Below are positions 45,034 to 46,637 of a stretch of 46,637 nt of DNA, one piece after another. The notes below the pieces were generated by a model. It saw nothing but the letters and a program-made list of their open reading frames with translations. It had not been told where the DNA came from and did not search any database. The stretch comes from Pseudomonadota bacterium (GTDB taxonomy: Bacteria > Pseudomonadota > Gammaproteobacteria > Steroidobacterales > Steroidobacteraceae). The position numbers and the translations under genes are program-made. The stretch lies in NCBI GenBank assembly GCA_025357635.1, contig JANXOV010000048.1:1-46637 (forward strand). Direction: 5' to 3'. How positions within the stretch are numbered: position 1 is the stretch's first letter; each line of letters opens with the position of its first letter.

Positions 45034-45579
45034 ATGGCACTGAGCAAATCAAACAAGCGAAAGACTCAGCGTTACCCGCGCTGCGTTGTCATCGCCGGCC
45101 CTAACGGCGCGGGCAAGACGACGTTTGCGAAATCCTGGCTACCGAAGCAGCGAATCCTCGACTATCTCAATGCCGACGAGATCGCGCGCGGATTGTCTCC
45201 GTTGGATCCGCAACGGGCACGAATTGCAGCAGCGCGCGTTCTGTTCGAACGATTCGACGAACTGGTAATGCGGCGGCGTTCATTTGCATTGGAAAGCACG
45301 TTGAGTGGTCATAGTCATCTCGCCCGATTGCTGGCTATTCGAAAATCTGGCTACCGGATCGAGATCGTGTTCTTGCGCTTGTCGTCGGCAGAGGTAGCCA
45401 TCAGTCGCGTGGCAGCTCGTGTTAGTCAGGGTGGGCATGATGTGCCCGGAAAGGACATACGCCGACGATTCGAACGAGGACTGCGGCGATTCGAGCAGGA
45501 CTATCGTCCCATCGCGGATAGATGGGTGGTGTACGATAATACCGGGCCAAAGGCTGTTCTCATTCAAAGTGGACCCTAG
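45034..45579 (+). CDS. Zeta-toxin-like P-loop kinase
   Basis: A 181-residue protein. The Walker A box is AGPNGAGKTTF (residues 21-31), followed by LDYLNADEIARGLSP, then ARVLFERFDELVMRRRSFAL, ESTLSGHSHL (the substrate loop) and IEIVFLRLSSAEVAISRVAAR. This is the zeta-toxin/UDP-GlcNAc-kinase-like family. Classical zeta toxins phosphorylate peptidoglycan precursors. No epsilon antitoxin is present; instead a 54-residue gene follows with no gap. Confidence 0.88.
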   Translation: MALSKSNKRKTQRYPRCVVIAGPNGAGKTTFAKSWLPKQRILDYLNADEIARGLSPLDPQRARIAAARVLFERFDELVMRRRSFALESTLSGHSHLARLLAIRKSGYRIEIVFLRLSSAEVAISRVAARVSQGGHDVPGKDIRRRFERGLRRFEQDYRPIADRWVVYDNTGPKAVLIQSGP

Positions 45580-45744
45580 ATGAAGCAAGATAACAACCCG
45601 CATCGCAAGAAAGGGACCGTGTTCGCAAAATCAGTGGAGCGCGGCTTGTTACGTGCCGCGAAAGACGCTCGAAAGACAGCCAAGTTGCACGGAACACCAA
45701 TCGTCTATTTGCGCAACGGGCGTGTGGTTGCCGAGAGAGTCTAG
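45580..45744 (+). CDS. Small partner of the zeta-like kinase
   Basis: A 54-residue basic protein (KQDNNPHRKKGTVFAKSVER, then LRAAKDARKTAKLHGTPIVY and LRNGRVVAERV). Its ATG begins at 45580, immediately after the zeta stop TAG, so it is translationally coupled. The position and size suggest an antitoxin or regulator for the kinase, an inference. I do not recognise the family by sequence. Confidence 0.72.
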   Translation: MKQDNNPHRKKGTVFAKSVERGLLRAAKDARKTAKLHGTPIVYLRNGRVVAERV

Positions 45745-45753
45745 GTCGATGTT

Positions 45754-46506
45754 GTGGCGGTGATCTACTCCGCCCTCAAATCCGCATTGTTCGCGCTGGA
45801 ACCGGAGCGGGCGCACCAGCTTGCGCTGGAAGCACTGCGAACCGCTGGCCGGTTTGGCGCTGGGCGGCCCCTCGGAACGCCGGTCGAATTGATGGGCTTG
45901 CGATTCCCGAATCGCGTCGGGCTTGCGGCCGGGTTCGACAAGAACGGCGTCGACGGCATCGGTCGGCTGGGCTTTGGATTCATTGAAATTGGAACCGTGA
46001 CTCCAAACGCTCAATCCGGCCAGCCACGGCCGCGATTGTTTCGCTTGCCGGCTAAAGGCGCACTAGTCAACCGCCTCGGATTTCCAAACGATGGCGCGCG
46101 CGTCGTCGCGCAGCGGCTTCGACGGCACCGATACCGTGGCATCGTTGGCGTCAACATCGGCAAGAATGCCAGCACGCCGATCGAGCGGGCCATCGATGAC
46201 TATGTTTCCTGCCTGCGCACACTCCACGGCGTAGCAGACTACATTGCCGTCAACATTTCTTCCCCCAACACCAGTGCGTTACGCGACCTACATGAATCGC
46301 AACGATTGGAGCCATTGTTGGAAGCGCTGCTCATGGAGCGCAATCAGCTGCTACAGGGAACAACGAAGCGGTTACCGTTGCTGCTTAAGGTCTCGCCTGA
46401 TCTGGATCCATTGGCGCTGAAATCTGTCGCTGAGTCCGTACGGCGCTGTCACCTCGATGGACTCATCGCAACGAATACTACCGTGAATAGAATTCAGCTA
46501 GTGTAG
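45754..46506 (+). pseudogene. pyrD: Dihydroorotate dehydrogenase (quinone), 3' end cut by an IS
   Basis: The N-terminal 240 or so residues of a class II dihydroorotate dehydrogenase, the membrane-associated pyrimidine enzyme: IYSALKSALFALEPERAHQL (membrane-binding helices), GLRFPNRVGLAAGFDKNGVD, GFIEIGTVTPNAQSGQPRPR, NRLGFPNDGA, GVNIGKNAST, and AVNISSPNTSALRDLH with the catalytic Ser near 169-170. It ends at IATNTT followed by foreign residues VNRIQLV and a stop. About 90-100 residues are missing, including the FMN phosphate-binding loops, so this copy should be inactive. GTG 45754 is the likely start. Confidence 0.9.
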
Positions 46507-46507
46507 T

Positions 46508-46537
46508 GTCGCTTAAATAGCTATGCATTTAAGCGAC
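46508..46537. repeat. Inverted repeat at the IS end that cuts pyrD
   Basis: GTCGCTTAAAT (46508-46518) and ATTTAAGCGAC (46527-46537) form a perfect 11-base inverted repeat with an 8-base loop. It overlaps the stop of the transposase on the minus strand, so it could serve as both part of the IS terminus and its terminator. Confidence 0.6.
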
Positions 46538-46637
46538 CTTCTTCCCGCGAGGCAAAGTCGAGCCGGGTTTGATCTGCTCGAGCTTCGCTCGGGCGCGGGC
46601 AATCTTTTGGACGATGCCCTGGACCGTGGCCGTCCAG
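46529..46637 (-). CDS. Transposase C-terminus (IS630-like), runs off the window
   Basis: On the minus strand the frame ends WTATVQGIVQKIARARAKLE, QIKPGSTLPRGKKVA, stop at 46529-46531. The FxWTAT..I..K(I/L)xRA style ending is like IS630-family transposases. The N-terminal part lies beyond the window. Its terminus marks the break in pyrD. Confidence 0.55.
   Translation of the reverse strand, partial: WTATVQGIVQKIARARAKLEQIKPGSTLPRGKKVA

Overview
The window looks like chromosomal DNA of a GC-rich, Gram-negative proteobacterium. The class II quinone-type dihydroorotate dehydrogenase, a two-cysteine OxyR, a lipoprotein and a secretin all fit this. The GroEL sequence and overall gene style suggest a gammaproteobacterium of the Xanthomonadales/Nevskiales kind, but that placement is inference. 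One end is housekeeping (groES-groEL). The middle is a Tad (Flp) pilus operon. The right part is a pile-up of nested mobile elements and toxin-antitoxin genes that ends in a pyrD gene cut by an insertion sequence.

Region by region. 1-2.8 kb: groES-groEL, then an orphan four-helix-bundle gene of the Avd type normally found in diversity-generating retroelements. 3.0-7.6 kb: a DyP-type peroxidase, a sigma-factor gene remnant and a 651-residue exported protein with its own terminator. 7.7-10.7 kb: an ISL3-type element abutting a 5'-truncated IS91-type transposase, a long inverted repeat and a broken MAPEG gene. 10.9-12.2 kb: a vapBC pair with a palindromic operator, and a SnoaL-like gene.

12.3-26.6 kb: one long minus-strand operon runs flp, tadG-like, tadE-like, a hypothetical gene, a mini-pilin, cpaB, cpaC, tadA/cpaF, tadB, tadC, a DUF192 gene and a second tadE-like gene. 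It then continues into an exported 1447-residue RHS/YD-repeat polymorphic toxin and a small coupled gene that is probably its immunity protein. Most junctions are 4-base ATGA overlaps, so the toxin pair appears to be expressed with the pilus. TadZ/CpaE and a prepilin peptidase are not in the window.

26.7-32.8 kb: an SPFH membrane protein is divergent from oxyR. The oxyR stop overlaps the start of a 991-residue fusion of an LCAT-like lipase, a middle domain and a C-terminal CHAT protease. Three bases later an exported M20 metallopeptidase follows. This peroxide-sensor, lipase-protease and peptidase operon is the most unusual arrangement here, together with the Tad-RHS operon. 32.8-38.2 kb: a membrane-anchored TPR protein, an NTF2-like lipoprotein, chrA with a flavin-reductase remnant, two cupins and a dimeric-barrel protein.

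38.3-46.6 kb: an IS66 element, itself inserted in a helicase gene and missing its far end, carries inside tnpC a three-recombinase (RIT-type) element. Removing the RIT element with one copy of GAGGAA restores the tnpC frame. BrnT-BrnA, a zeta-like kinase with a 54-residue partner, the truncated pyrD and the end of another transposase follow.
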